A DNA stretch of 61,000 nucleotides from Glandiceps talaboti (taxonomy: Eukaryota > Hemichordata > Enteropneusta > Spengelidae). A program made the position numbers and the translations under genes. Of this stretch, positions 40,261-55,180 are shown one piece after another (position 1 is the stretch's first letter; every line of letters begins with the position of its first letter). The notes beneath the pieces were generated by a model that saw only the letters and a program-made list of their open reading frames with translations, made no database searches and was not told the DNA's origin. The DNA is taken from positions 7,294,422 through 7,355,421 of the forward strand of contig NC_135563.1 of the NCBI RefSeq assembly GCF_964340395.1, in the 5' to 3' direction.

Positions 40261-41893
40261 AAAAAGGAAGAGATTATAACCATTGACCTCCCTACTGCTA
40301 ATCCTGACTTTGCCAGTGCAAACACCGATGACGATATTTTTTGAATATTCGTAAATACCTACTAACGCCATCATTTTGTATCATCACATCCTTGAATGCA
40401 CAATTAGCTCACAGGTGACCGTCTGAAGTTACGTCATGGTTTCAGGCTTATATTTGTGCAATTATATTGCTTCATCAACCATTTTCCGGTTTGTATATAT
40501 TTCATTTGATTCGAGTGATCTTTCAAACTAAAATGACATTACGAAAATGAAATTAAGATCAGTATTCGTGGGAGAAGTAATCAATCAAGCGAGAACAAAC
40601 AGTCGTTAGATCATAGACAGTGTCTATGGTTAGATATATCTTCTTACCCCTAATTCTCAAATCATGTTTCTTATAAATTTCGTTTTGATTACCTTTAGTA
40701 AGAACCACACCCCCTTAAGTAATACAGGCATTTAGTCTCACACAATTCAATATCATTTACAGGAGAAATGAAGTTGTCTTGGTGTTTCATTCATGGGAAA
40801 ACGATGTCTTAAACACACTCAGATAACTTCAAATGCAAAATAAACAATTATTAGAGATACTCTACACACAGTGGGGAAAAATGTACACTCCGGTTGGTCA
40901 TAAGTTGATTATCAGTAGGGAAGTAAACAATTGTAGCCATTTTAAAATCAGCAAGTCCATGTGTAACGTTTTCATTAGAAGTCTGTTTCTACTGCTACAC
41001 TGTAAAAGATTAATAGCAATGCTTATCAGTGTTCAGCGTGATTGGGTAAACGATCTGGCTGTGTGTGTTGTGTCTCTGTTATTGTTAGTCTAGAGTTGAA
41101 TTGTGTCTATCTTTGTATCACAAACATTATGTTCCAACAGCAAGGCAACTTTATTTCTCCTATACATTCCTAAAACACCGAATTCCTTTTATTGAATTAG
41201 CTGTGTCAAACAGACGTCAGAGGGAACATTGATCATACCTGTAGGCTATACGTACTTCCTATGTGACGTGTCAAGCAATAGTTATTCTACATGCTTCAAT
41301 GCTCACAATATTATTGTCACAATATCATTGCCGACAAATTAAAACTGTTCGCCTCGGGAACTCGGGCCAATTTGCCTGTTATATCATTTTCGTAGCCTAG
41401 GGATTTGGCTATCTAACACAACATACTAGCTTGACACTACACGTATATTAATTTAATTCGTGTATTCTCTCTTAGATTTGCCATTTGACAGCTTTTTCAA
41501 GGTCCTTTTGAAATAATAAAAGAAATTTTTGGTGTTCGCCGTCTTGAGGACATCGACAATATGTTGTTTCCCCAGAGCATTCGGTGGCCATTTTGGATTC
41601 TAACGTTGCTTGATTTGGATTATCATTCCGACTTCTATTTATGTACGGCGAGCCCCGACTTTTTAATGATTTGTATGGCATATGGGGTTTTCTCGAATAA
41701 AAACAACCCCAGTTCGTTACCAAGGCGATTGTCTTATTACGGTAATTGACTATTATATTTTCTAACTTATTATGGAACATTATTTTTTAAAAGTGAAATT
41801 GAATGTTCCACAGGAAATCAACCTGGCTTATTTCTCGTTAGGGTGGCCAATTAACGATTATGTATCCAGTCTGTTTTCACTCACAAATGTGTT
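40261..41893. other. No gene recognised
   Basis: Short open frames only. The last ~80 bases may be the decayed left part of the LINE. Confidence 0.45.
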
Positions 41894-42352
41894 TTGAGTT
41901 CCTGTTTATGTAATTCTCTCGTCATACATGATTTAAATAGTATGTTTACCAATTCAGGATACCAAGGAATTCAAATCACTCAAGAACTGTACATGTGTGA
42001 TTTATTTTCACTTCTTTATGCAGACGATGTAACCATTTTTAGTGATTCACCAGTTGGTTTACAACGATTGCTTACAGTATTAGATTTTTTCTGCATGAAA
42101 TAAAAACTATCTGTAAATAAGAGGAAAACTCAAATCATTGTGTATAGACGTGGTGGAATTGTGAAACAATCCGAAAAGTGGATAATTCAAAATGAATGAA
42201 AACTGTTACTTAACTACAACTATCTTGGACTGATGCTGTCAAGTAGAAATACTTGGAGCAAAGCAGTGTCAACACTAGCAGATCAAGCCATGGGGAGTAT
42301 CTTTCGTATGGTCAGGAATACGAGTGCTTTGCCAATGCAAAGAACACTTTAA
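41894..42352 (+). pseudogene. Decayed non-LTR reverse transcriptase fragment
   Basis: One frame reads LFSLLYADDVTIFSDSPVGL, the Y-A-D-D catalytic box of a LINE reverse transcriptase. It is followed by LQRLLTVLDFFCMK, a stop (TAA at 42101) where family members usually carry Trp, then KLSVNKRKTQIIVYRRGG, another stop (TGA), and NYNYLGLMLSSRNTWSKA. That order (YADD, W-x-L-x-x-N-x-x-K-T, Y-x-Y-L-G) is typical of the thumb region of CR1/L2/Jockey-type elements. Two in-frame stops and a stop at 42350, with no upstream fingers domain, make it dead. Only ~150 residues of a domain usually several hundred long survive. Confidence 0.85.

Positions 42353-43209
<857 letters not shown>

Positions 43210-43281
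<72 letters not shown>
43210..43281. repeat. (AT)n array right of the family F copy
   Basis: Uninterrupted AT, passing into GTGTGTGTG. Confidence 0.97.
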
Positions 43282-43285
<4 letters not shown>

Positions 43286-43298
43286 GTGTGTGTTACAT

Positions 43299-43360
43299 AG
43301 ATAGATAAATATATAGGTAGATAGACAGATAGAGAGAGATAGGTAGACAGACAGACAGAC

Positions 43361-43457
<97 letters not shown>
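43299..43457. repeat. (GATA)n microsatellite
   Basis: GATA/GACA variants, then about 27 pure GATA units. Confidence 0.95.
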
Positions 43458-44225
43458 TTATTTCAAAACTGTTATTTTGACTTCAGTGTATAACATCCTG
43501 TCAGTGCTTTGATGACAGGAAGCTAATAGATTGGGTGTACTGTAAGGCAGTCAAGAAGTTACAGAAATGTACACATCTGTCCGGTTGTATCTAATTAAAG
43601 CTTGTGTTAACCTTCACAACACAGAAGCTCTACAGATTGCGTTCAATCATCGCTTCCGTTCCTGCTATGTGATACGTTACGATGTATAGTATTAAATTCA
43701 AGGTACGCCTTCTCACATTGAACGTGGTTTAACAACCCACCTGTGCAAACCTCTTTCCTGTCAAACTATATGTACAATTCATCGTCAGCTCGCTAAATTC
43801 GTTATCAGGAGAGCACAGAGGGAATATTTTCCGGACCAGTATGCAAATATGGAAAGATGTGTGGATGATTGGTAAAACCAGAGCATATGGTCACGGTGAA
43901 GTTTAATACATTGTATGTTGAATCTCCTTTATTATTATACATGTTATTATCATTATTATTAACGAAAAACAAAAACAATTACAAAAACTGATATATTAAC
44001 ATCGAGTACATGTACACACATATCACAAGGAAAATTACAATACATTATAATACATTACCCTTACATGCAAAATACACACTATTCATGAAATAAGCAAATT
44101 GTTTAGTGATTTTCACTGCATAGACAAATTATTGATATGACAATGTAATCGCTTTATCGTTCATGTATATGTCATGTTTGCCAATGTTAATATACTTATC
44201 TTCTTAGGTGTTGGATTGTTTTCGA
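43458..44225. other. Possible decayed coding sequence, unidentified
   Basis: About 43690-43880 reads SHIERGLTTHLCKPLSCQTI then CTIHRQLAKFVIRRAQREYF before a stop. It looks protein-like but I cannot assign a family. Being near the dead LINE it may be part of another transposon. Confidence 0.25.
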
Positions 44226-44622
44226 TAAGGCCTAAAAATATTGTTTGGTTCCGATTACCGACCCCACCTAGTTTTTCACTGCCGACCATAAACTTTTTTT
44301 ACGTATTCGAGAAAAAAATAATAAAATAGCGAAAAGGAAGTGTGGAAGTCTCGTGAGAAATATTGGATGCGGAAACTGACATCAACATAAAAAGACAATA
44401 TAAAATTGTTCTTCCAATCTGCAATGGCTGTACATCTGATGAGAAGATACCAATAACACAGAGACCATATGGAAAACAACGGAAAACATAACTACCTGAA
44501 CTAGACACCCACACATTCAAAAAAATAAAAAAATCGAAATATCATTTTTTTTTAAAATCTACCTACCCCCCACCTTTTCTAAAATTGAGTGTAATCGGAA
44601 CTACGCAATTTTTTAAAGACTA
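44226..44622. mobile_element. TIR element family C, inverted second copy
   Basis: Its reverse complement follows the 29333 copy throughout: TTCCGATTACACTCAATTTT, GGTCTCTGTGTTATTGG, GCATCCAATATTTCTCACGA and GAAAAACTAGGTGGGGTCGG. Confidence 0.6.
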
Positions 44623-44689
44623 AACACAACAAATTAAGCTGGGGCATCGTGTTTAAGAATCAATGTGTCTGCACGGGTAAATGAAATAT

Positions 44690-44924
44690 CATTTTACATT
44701 GTAAACTCATGGATAACTATCTATATACATGCATACAATGCATATAAGAATCTGTATGCTATTGAAATAGTATACTATATGTTTATATCTATATATTATC
44801 TATATACAAAATAGATAGTATATATAGAAACATAGTATATTATATGAATAGTATACAGACCCGTATGTACATTATATACATGTATATATAGATAGTTATC
44901 CATGAATTTAAAATTGTATTTTAT
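44690..44924. repeat. ~200-bp foldback palindrome
   Basis: CATGGATAACTATCTATATA at 44708 returns inverted at 44885-44904. Pairing continues with small mismatches through TCTGTATGCTAT, ATAGTATACTATAT and GTTTATATCTATATATT to a centre near 44805. Confidence 0.6.
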
Positions 44925-44984
44925 CATGCATGCATGCATGCATATTTATTTATTTCATTTTGTATGTTTGTTGCTGTTTTTGTT

Positions 44985-45042
44985 CGTTCGTTCGTTCGTT
45001 TGTTTGTTTGTTTGTTTGTTTGTTTGTTTGTTTGTTTGTTTG
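44985..45042. repeat. (GTTC)n(GTTT)n microsatellite
   Basis: Three to four GTTC units, then a run of GTTT. Confidence 0.95.
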
Positions 45043-45439
45043 TAACACGGTTCCTGGGCTCCCTGTGCTAGACTCTAGTTAACATGTACGGAGTTGGCAT
45101 CGATGCGAACTTGAGCGGATGTGACACATTATGTCGACTCTATAGTCTAGCTAGAATTCTATATATCTCTGACAGTCCTGTAAATCGATCGTAGCGTTGT
45201 AGTATTGAATGGCAATTCGCGTGCGACAAAATGGTAACGTAGAGGAAAAAATGCAAACAAAAAATTCTTTCGTAGACCTTAGGAATGAGGACATCGCTTG
45301 GAAAGAAAACAGCGGTGTTTGATTGCAACAATTAGGAGTTTCACTTAGGATGGATTGTCAAACGAACCTATTGGTTATGGAAACAAATTATTTGAAAATT
45401 ACGATATAAATGATATTAGATATACTCGTTTTACTCTTG

Positions 45440-45440
45440 G

Positions 45441-45491
<51 letters not shown>
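45440..45491. repeat. (TTG)n repeat
   Basis: Trinucleotide run. Confidence 0.95.
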
Positions 45492-45884
45492 CACTACATT
45501 ATGAATGACGACGATATTAAAATATAATTGTGGAGATAAATTTTCCGGTGGATATCAAAAACAAAATGATTGCTATGTGCTGTAACACGTACGTACATCC
45601 GTTTTTAAGTAGTCTCTTTGTCCGGATGGAATGAGATCAGAATTTAACAATAATTATGCTATTGTCTCCCAATGGGGATTTTACTCAGCGGAAATACAGG
45701 GGATTCACTATGAGCATGTAGTTTCGATGACGTATCACATTACGGGGTTTTCCTATTTCCTAAAGCAAGTGGGGTTTCTTATCGTTTCTTATCACTAAGT
45801 AGTGTTTGTTGCCAATATTTACAAATATGGTAATGAACTCTTACATAACATTAACACCAAGTCAACAGTTGTATTAGTCTATCT

Positions 45885-46030
45885 GCTAGACCTCGGATGT
45901 TCTTCCGCTAGAATACGACACACGCCCGGACATCGCTATCGAGGATGGAACATCCAAGTGTTCGGGCAAGACCTCACTGCGAACTTTGTTCGCTTATAGT
46001 ATCGAAAGAAAGCCCGAACGTCTAGCAGCA
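45885..46030. repeat. Hairpin element with TCTGCTAGAC ends
   Basis: CTGCTAGACCTCGGATGTTC at the left and GAACGTCTAGCAG at the right are inverted. Internal blocks (CGCCCGGACATCG, GTGTTCGGGCAAG) also pair partly. Probably a small MITE. Confidence 0.4.
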
Positions 46031-47250
46031 AGACTACAGTTGTATATGCTTCTCTTGCTCACTGGTACTACTTTCAGACATTTCAACACTGAAACAAATT
46101 CCTGAAAGTTTGAGTTAATTTTTATTTTGCAAGTCAAAATCCCACCATCTTTATTTTAACAAAGAACAAATGGCGTATTTTATTGTGCAACTATTTTTCT
46201 CTCTCCATGATCACTGTAATTCAAAAGTGTAGTTCATAGCGCAAGATTATTTTCAAGGAGGAGATCATATCAGGCAAAGCTAAAAACTCAATGTCATATC
46301 AGTTGTTATCAGTTTTATTGACCTATTATCAGTGACATTGCAAATAGCATTAGAGATGCAAACAATGTTTATTATAGCCGATTTGCTGGCTCACCAAATC
46401 AGGTATGTAGCACTTGAACGACTAATAGGGAAAAACCGTCATAAATCGCAAGACTGGCCACAAGGTATCATGTGAAGATAACATAGACACATTCAGATAA
46501 CACCTGACCATTGTTTCTATAGTGTCTGCTCTGAATTCTGTTATATGGTGTGAACAGAGGCCGAAGCATATTAGGGTTACCCTATTTTTTAAAATATGTT
46601 TCGCATTACTTTTTCATGGCAGCTATGGGTCCGTCAATCGATTTAAATAAATAAATAAATAAAATAAAAAATTCTTCTTCATGTTTCTCTGCGTCTCCTT
46701 TTCCTCCTCTCTTCTTCTTTGTATTGCATTCCTGGTATTAAACCCCTTCTCTACACAGTTTGCATGTTCTCAGCCCCCTACTTGAATAACTTCCGTCATG
46801 AAAGAAATGCTGTGTTTGTGAACAAGTGTCATCGTCATTGCCATGACTGTAGATGATGTCAACAGTCCAGACAATTACTTATTGTTGCCAGAGAGGGTGC
46901 TGTTCCACAGAATATTAAGGTCGGGCGAAAATAAAAATATTTTTTTAATTTTGATGTCGGAGCTGAAAATTTGGGTTGGTCGGGTAATGGGAAACATAAA
47001 AAATACAGGGTCACCCTTATAGTAGACACATCATGGCAGACTTGATAGATTGTACAAATTTAAACATTCAAATATCCAACTTTACACATTGACACAACAC
47101 AGACCAGACAGTCAAGTACTTTCACATTGAGACATCAATTTCTGTTATCTTCTATGTACTTATCCTACATATAAAGTGGCCATATGGATGAGGATTGGGT
47201 ATTTACCTACTTGACTCCGAAAAATCAATGTGAAACAACATAACTTAAGA
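46031..47250. other. No gene recognised
   Basis: A faint resemblance to family C (GGTCGGG...GGTCGGGTAATGGGAAAC) is seen at 46920-46995. Nothing else. Confidence 0.4.
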
Positions 47251-47364
47251 CCAAGTCCTTGTTTGTAACTCAATAAATCGCAAAAGCTTTAAATATGTCT
47301 AAATTTATAGTTTATAAATTTTATTAATTTTTTATACTTTATTGAGTTACAAACAAGGACTTGG
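47251..47364. repeat. 27-bp perfect inverted repeat pair
   Basis: Arms 47251-47277 (CCAAGTCCTTGTTTGTAACT + CAATAAA) and 47338-47364 are exact reverse complements around a 60-base AT-rich spacer. Lies just left of the SINE. Confidence 0.65.
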
Positions 47365-47384
47365 CATATCATTTTTGGGTATCA

Positions 47385-47612
47385 GTGTCGGTGGACGAGC
47401 GGTTAGCTCTGCAGTCTGTATTCGAACTCGCCTGGTATCGGCTGGGTTTGATTAAATTTACCACGCTGTAAGTAAGAAGAGTGTCGTTCTGCTTGACTCT
47501 ACCGAACAACGCAGGTTTTCCACGGGTACTCCGGTTTCCTCCTGCCTTAACACTGAACTTTCCTCCTGTTATTGGGCAATGCCTGTTGGTTGGTTGGTTG
47601 GTTAATAAAATG
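47385..47612 (+). mobile_element. tRNA-derived SINE
   Basis: GTGGACGAGCGGTTAGCTC (47391-47409) is a tRNA-like A box. About 50 bases on, GGGTTTGATTA (near 47444) resembles a decayed B box. A body follows with GGGTACTCCGGTTTCCTCCT, a block I associate with SINEs of marine invertebrates. The 3' end is a (TTGG)n simple repeat (47587-47604) followed by AATAAAATG. The RNA polymerase III head, unrelated body and simple-repeat tail in that order define a SINE. Confidence 0.65.
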
Positions 47613-48119
47613 AATTTTTCAAATAAGAAACCATGATAAAATGGTTGTCAAATTAATCCAACATAAATCCTAAATCGTAATCTATATGGTCACTTTAACA
47701 TAAAACCCTGTGGTTAATCTCACAAATTCATATTTGGTATCATCAAAATTGCATGCTCTTGATAAAATTCCTGTAACCATTTAAAGATACATGATCGCGT
47801 CGTCTCGTCTGACAAGGACGATTTCTATGAAAGCAGAATTCCTGGAATTGATTTGTCAAGATCGTCCTTGTAAGTAAAACTGACTACATGATGAGACAGT
47901 GTCATTCAATATCCGGTGTAATTGTCTTGTAGATGTTACACAGCATGATGTTCAGTAATAATACGTGATGTCTTTATTGACAAAGTTTTGTACGAACGTG
48001 TTTAGGAAATTGTTTTCAGAATTGTTTTAAGATATACAAATTCCGGGTCGTTATCAGTACCTTCTCATCCGATCTGTCGAAATGAAACTTGTTGCTGAGC
48101 AACACTTCTAGCGTGTATG

Positions 48120-48178
48120 TAATAAATGAATAAATGAATGGATGGATGGGTGGATGGGTGGATGGATGGATGGATGGA
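48120..48178. repeat. (GGAT)n microsatellite
   Basis: ATGA then GGAT/GGGT units. Confidence 0.9.
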
Positions 48179-48688
48179 CTGATTACAGTGTTTTTGAATA
48201 TAATTAACAAGCTTTCGTTAAAAAATAGTACATCTTCCTTCTGTTGTTGTCGAATAACATCGTGTCCAATTCGCTATGTCCGAATGTGCACTCAATAAAC
48301 ACACATTCGGACAGGAAATGCGTAGGGACCGAAACTAATGAAGTAGAAAACAAAGAATCGAAAATAAATACTCTATGATGCACATCAACATGATGGAGAT
48401 ATAAATGATGTGAAGACAATTCCCCACCCACCGCGCCTTCGAACAATTGTTTTTCTACTCCTGAATATAAATAAACATGTGCAGGTGAAAACAAATGTGA
48501 TATGGGATATCGTATGAATAGTGCACGATTTGGAGAACTGCCACGTCCTGGATTTTCTTATTCTTATTAGAATGAGAGACAGATCAGTGGCAGTTTTAAT
48601 TCGATAAATCGACCATAGGGTAGATGGAGAAATGCGATTTCGATAGTAAACAGTGCAATTTGATTCCTGTAGTAATGCCGGGGTCAGA

Positions 48689-49545
<857 letters not shown>

Positions 49546-49560
49546 TACTGTATAATTACA

Positions 49561-52279
49561 ATCATTGTCACGCGATCTTTTCGCTTTGTGTTGTAGTTTT
49601 TTTTCTCGATCCCGTACGTTCACTCGCATAATTACAAGTTTCAAGTTTCAAACTGAATGAGTTAAAGTTTATAGTTTCAATAATGTATGTTGCTTTCCAT
49701 CCTGTAAATATCATCTGACTATTCGTCGACTGTTTGTTATATACGGATTCACTTCCTATTTGCGGCCAGCCACAATATCCTTGCACCTAAACAATATTGT
49801 TTTGGCCTAGATGTACGATGCATTCACATTTCCCTCTCTATGAGTCTGCATGATACCTTGAAATGTGGTTGCCGTCCACATGCACTTGTTTTTCATATCC
49901 GCAGTGTGGGGACTGACGAGATCCTGGAAACCCGTGTTATTTTATACCTCTTTCATAATCGGCCAAATATGTCAATATTATCGATATATTTATTGTATTC
50001 TGAATCATATCTTGGGAAAGTGTCTGTGTTCCGGTCGTGTGTTCATGGAATTCATCCTAACATAAAATCATTAGCTATTTTTGAGAATCCGTGTCTGTTT
50101 TGTCGTAGCCCAGGGCCGATCGACTTGTCGTTGGCTTTCCGATCCAGCGCTAGTTACCCAACTGTTGGCTAGGAGTTGACTCGGATATGATCACGTGACC
50201 GACGTCAATTCTCTGGGTTATTTTGGTCTCTGATCGTTTAATCATTCCAAAAGTTACGGATTGAATGTGTACAAACTGTCAAATAGTTAAAATGTGACTG
50301 TTCACGATCATGACTATTTCAATGCCATCGTCACACTTCACTGCTATAGAGCCGATCGATCTGATGATCCGCATGACGTCACAGCAACACCGTCACAAAT
50401 CTGTCAGTGATTGTTCCAATCGCGAGTACCAATGGATTGAGTCAGAGAACGTCATCAGCACTTACATGTCTTGACCAAAACAACATTAGCAGGCTTTGAG
50501 TTTTTGTAAAGAGCATTTAGAATGTGTAATTACTACGTCATGCAGAAAGGTTTGACATTTTCAAAAATCTCGGTAGGAAATGTCAATCTCACGTAGTTAG
50601 TCGCATCGTTTTTTGTGTGTGTTTTTTTTTAAAACCAAGAAACTGTCTATGGTTTTTTTGACAAGTATACTACCGTAGTACTTGTCAAGCAACACCTGTA
50701 AATCGATGCAAAACTCTTCAACAGAATGTAGTAAATAATTATAGGTTGTCTTATAATAGTCAAAACGTGTTATGCAGTATTCATATCAGTATAAGCTGCA
50801 TAATGTCATTTCTTTGTTTGCTCAAATCGTCACACATTTTAGGTAAGATCTTTTAAGACATAGTAACTGAGCCTGCCTTAAAAATCGATGACTTGGACAC
50901 TTTGTTGAAGCAAATTTAGCCGATTAGGCGTTTGTTGGTTTAGTTTTAGGAGGAAAGTCAGCCTAAATTATTCGGTTTACTCGAGTAGACTAATCTTGTT
51001 GTATCGTTCTCTATATGTAGGCATCTTTTTATTCTTTTTTTTAAAACCATACTATAAATAATTTAAATATACTTCGGTGATAGAATGTAAGTAAGTTTTA
51101 CGACCATGTCCCTTGACCACGTGTAAAGAGACGATTTCCGTTGAAAAATCATTCATAGGGATTTTTAGTATTCCACTGCTGCGATACTTCCGTTTCCAAC
51201 CGTAAACATTACAAAATTAATAACAATTGAACATAGCGCCCTCAACGACAACTTTTGCTTTCTGTTGAAAACTACCAATGACTTTATCCTAGCTTTATAT
51301 TCTACTATCATGGCTAAAAAAATTCACCTCATTTTTGTCAGAAAACTACCTTTACATAAGTATGGAAGATCGCCCTGAGATGTTTCGACATGGTGAGTTT
51401 TATTTATTATGTATATTTCATAAATTGTTCAGGTCATCTCTGACTATGAGGGCGATATTCGACAATCACGTTGAATATCGTGCAAAGCTTGCGAAAGAGG
51501 AAATATGCATTATTCATAGGTTCTATTGTATACAGTTATTCATGGTGCCAATCTCATATTGTAATGTTTGTTTGTCATTGTTGTTATTTATTTGATCCCT
51601 GAGCGATACGATCTGAACCTGACTAAGCATTTGTTGTCAGGTTTCTGAGTGATTAACAATTAATCCTGAAAAAGTCTGATAGTGGTCTGAGGTACGCTTA
51701 AGACAGTCGAAGTGTGAGGAAGGAAGGAAGGAAGGAAGGAGTCATGCCTAAATTTACAGTGTTCATCTTATAATAAACTTTGAAGAAATTGGTCACCAAT
51801 CTAAGGAAGAAATAAACATAAACATAAACATGTTTTAAAGGCTGCAAATATAGTTTCTCACCAGGCCCACCCTGCCGTATATTCTGACCCTAAAAGAATG
51901 AAAGAAAGTACACAAATATTATAATATTGTCTTAGACTAGTTTTACCATTTGGCGTTTTAGTATAATTCTCCGTTTTTTAATGAATGTGTTGTGCTCTAT
52001 AATATTGTTTTCTGTTTTTTTTTCCTAAATGCTTTAGTTCTAACTTCAGATCACCAAACACTGGTGGTATGAGGTCTAACTAATAATCATTTCACACAAT
52101 GTACTAAACTATTTGCTTTTTTGGTATTTTATCTATCATATCATGTGCCAACTGATACACCGGATGATAAAAGTAGTTCTGCTGATATTGTAACTATTGA
52201 AACGACAATTTTCCGTCTTACTGTTCAAATATGTACACCCTGTCCCGTATTTACCTGAGGTATTGCACCCTTTCGTACA
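49561..52279. other. No gene recognised
   Basis: Open frame 49840-50172 (+) encodes a Cys-containing 110-residue product with no family I know. A TGACGTCA is at 50374 and a short GGAA run at 51718. Confidence 0.45.
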
Positions 52280-52437
<158 letters not shown>

Positions 52438-52754
52438 GCCCTGGAAGGGGTCATGAACTACTTTGTTCATGATTTGAATCAAATTTAATGACTCCAGGAG
52501 CAATCGCTTAATAATTTCTTGTGCTTTCGCCGCGGCAATCTATAGTGAATTATCATGAGGTGCATGGTGTTACGTATTTTAATGTAGTGTATTATACATA
52601 TCCAGAATGTGGGACGGGGGAGAGGGGGTAACGTATACACATAGAAATCAGGAGAGGGGCACTCCTGAAATTCTTGAGATCTCAAGGGGGGGGGGGGGGG
52701 GCTGTGAAGTTTGGTAAATATTTTCTCCTCAGCCCCACCCTCCCTGCCATAAAT
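52438..52754. mobile_element. TIR element family D, truncated copy
   Basis: TGTTCATGATTTGAATCAAA and TTTCGCCGCGGCAAT match the family. The right end CCCCACCCTCCCTGCCATAA is the TIR. The left part is replaced by a (CTGT/CCGT)n array at 52280-52437. Confidence 0.5.
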
Positions 52755-52889
52755 TCAGCTTGTTCCCTTTTGTCCAGAGGATTTTGGACGATTTTTTTGT
52801 GTCATTGTATGTCTAATCTGATGGGTTGTAAGCTTATATGGTCGACATGTGTTTTAAAAAGTCAAAAATTCACCGTAAACACGGAAGTA

Positions 52890-53067
52890 ATGGAAACTTT
52901 TGCACCTGAATTGACCAATCAGATTCCACCATGTGGTGAGCATGCGCGGTACACGTATACCGGCTTTGGCTCAAATTCACTTTTTAACCTGGAAGTACAC
53001 CGTATTTCCACGACTTCTGTTATTCTAGAGAACGATATCGATACAACATGCCATTTGACGTACGGAG
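52890..53067 (+). CDS. Candidate first coding exon of an unknown small gene
   Basis: ATG at 52890 opens 59 codons plus one base (METFAPELTNQIPPCGEHAR..., ending DTTCHLTYG) to a consensus donor GAG|GTAGGT at 53068. The composition is mixed and protein-like, unlike the surrounding repeats. I recognise no family. It can be joined in phase to the acceptor at 55088, giving an 89-residue product. The frame is also open upstream of the ATG, so it could be an internal exon. Confidence 0.3.
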
Positions 53068-55088
53068 GTAGGTGAATTGTATTTGAGTTTGGTGTAATAC
53101 TTTGCTCTGACAGTGTACAATTGGCATCTACAGCATGTTTAAAACAACACTGGTGGGTGACAGACGAATTAATGCAAGTGTTATGATCCGATACGTCCGA
53201 GTTGAAGTCTTACACGTGGTGTTATAGTACTGTTAAATATGGAGTGGTGGTGTTTACATCAATCAGAATGATTTTAATACTTTGGGGACTCACTAATACA
53301 TAATTGCATATTTTCATTTATTTTTGCTGGTTCGTGTCATGACATTATGTGACATGCGGTGTCCGTGTGTGACCCCGGGCCATGCACAGAATATTTACGG
53401 GTTAGAGATACAACACATCGTATCGTATATGTGTACATACTTATGATTAGGGTGTTGAAAATATCGTGAGCATTGGGGATTTGACGATTATAAATCTTCC
53501 CTAGATACGAAGTTGCACTTGCAGTATAGTACTCATATCTGTTCACAGAACTGCAGCGTGTATTCGCCACGGTATCGAAGAACAATATGTTACAATGCAA
53601 GTTGACAAGGGTTTGAATAGTTGTAAACCATAGACCGTGGGGGTCTTCTAAAGGTTAAAACACACCCAGTCGCGTCGTAGTGGGTATTGTACAATAGATA
53701 GACTTTTACGCAAACAAATATTAAAAATCTAAGTAGCCTGTTTGACACTAGAGGAGAAGGTAGTCAGTTATGTTTAACTGACAAAACACATGCTAAAGTT
53801 TGTACCAACTCCTAAAATAGTCAACAGAACTGAGCATTTCTCTGCAAAACTTGAAAGCATTGAAACAATCACAGACAAAGTGAAATAATACAATACAAGA
53901 GCGAAGTTTTTTATGGTTGAGGTGGCCGGCGCCCTTCATCCCACTTTTGTCACATACTCTGAGGCTATCATGTCAGAATGTAAGTGTCACCTTACTTGTC
54001 AGAGTTCAGAGGTCAAATATTTCATCACTTGATCCTTTGCAATAACTAAATATTTGTAAATATGTCTGATCTCACTTGTACTTATTTGAATAAATTGTCT
54101 TCACAGCACTCACAGACATCAATGTTTTCTTGTGATTTATAGAGGGACATCAAATACAAATTTAAATACTAACAGTGGATTAACCTAAAGGTCAACATCG
54201 GGTTCACTCCAAAAAAATAAAAGTCACATTAGGGATGTGACACACAATCGATGTCACACAAGCTGAATAAATGAACTTTGTTCATTAGACCAAAAATCCC
54301 CTCCCAAATGAATGTTCACAAGTTTCACAGTGACACGTTATATGTTATGAGGTAAACCATGATGGAACGTGATCACACCATGGTAGTATGCTATGATCAA
54401 TGCCTTGTAAAAAGGTAGTAAAGCATTATAATATAAAGCAAAAATTTAATTTCATCAATCAATAATGCAACAAAATATCAAAGGCTTCCAATATTTAAAC
54501 GACTAACAGCCATATTGGGAATGAGGCAGTGCCCTAAAAAAAGGTAATGACCTCAAGCCTAAGGTGGTGTCAAAGTTAGAACTGGTCGTCCCCCCCCCCC
54601 CCCCCTAATTTAAAAAAAAATTTAGGGTCGGCATTGAAAAACAAGATGGGGTCGGGTAACCAGAATCCAACATTTTTTTTTTTGCCTAGGACTCAAGAGA
54701 TAGAACATATTACCATTAGTATATGTTATTAGACAGCAATATGCTACGGCACATTTTGTTTGAAATAAATCACACAGTTAGATAGACGTGCTGTTACTGA
54801 ATTCATTTTGACCAAAATCCTTTTTTTGAATGACCATATGTTTTCCACTTTCAAGGTCTTTTTCACCAGTTTGCTAACTGTATATAGCAAGTAACAAAGG
54901 AAAGGGAGAGACTACTTGCTAAGTGACACTACTAATATCATAATGTGTATTTATATATGATCATTATCCACTACTGTGTAGCTCTGTTTATAGCACCAAA
55001 CAAACTCAATCTGATTAAAAATCTGATGGAGGAATATAGCCTTTATTTCCTTCATATATTGTCGTTTGTTTTTATTTTTGTCTTTCAG
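53068..55088. other. Intron of the candidate gene or intergenic
   Basis: Contains the family C end at 54605 and a C run at 54590. No exon recognised. Confidence 0.35.
54605..54692 (+). mobile_element. Right end of a family C element
   Basis: TTTAGGGTCGGCATTGAAAA ... GATGGGGTCGGGTAACCAGA followed by a T run and GCCTAGG matches the terminal 90 bases of the 29333 copy. Confidence 0.45.
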
Positions 55089-55180
55089 GAAATGATCGTA
55101 GGAAGAGGCGATCACTTCCAGAACATCAAAAAATCAAAACAAACAGTACTACAATATGTGAAGGAAGTAAAATTAGATAA
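55089..55180 (+). CDS. Candidate second exon with a basic RRKRR cluster
   Basis: Preceded by one of the best acceptors in the window (about 25 T-rich bases then TCTTTCAG). In the phase offered by the donor at 53068 it reads GNDRRKRRSLPEHQKIK, then TNSTTICEGSKIR and a TAA at 55178. RRKRR could be a nuclear localisation signal or a proprotein-convertase site. The other open phase reads EMIVGRGDHFQNIKKSKQ. Function unknown. Confidence 0.3.

Noticed and set aside
47811-47871. Small inverted repeat ACAAGGACGAT/ATCGTCCTTGT
   Set aside because: Only 11 bp arms and no second copy seen; could be chance or an old MITE remnant.
49913-49935. CTGACGAG...GGAAAC resembling a hammerhead core
   Set aside because: The seven bases between the boxes cannot form stem II and no stem III/cleavage site follows.
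49840-50172. 110-residue open frame as a gene
   Set aside because: No splice partners, no motif and no codon pattern that separates it from random open sequence.
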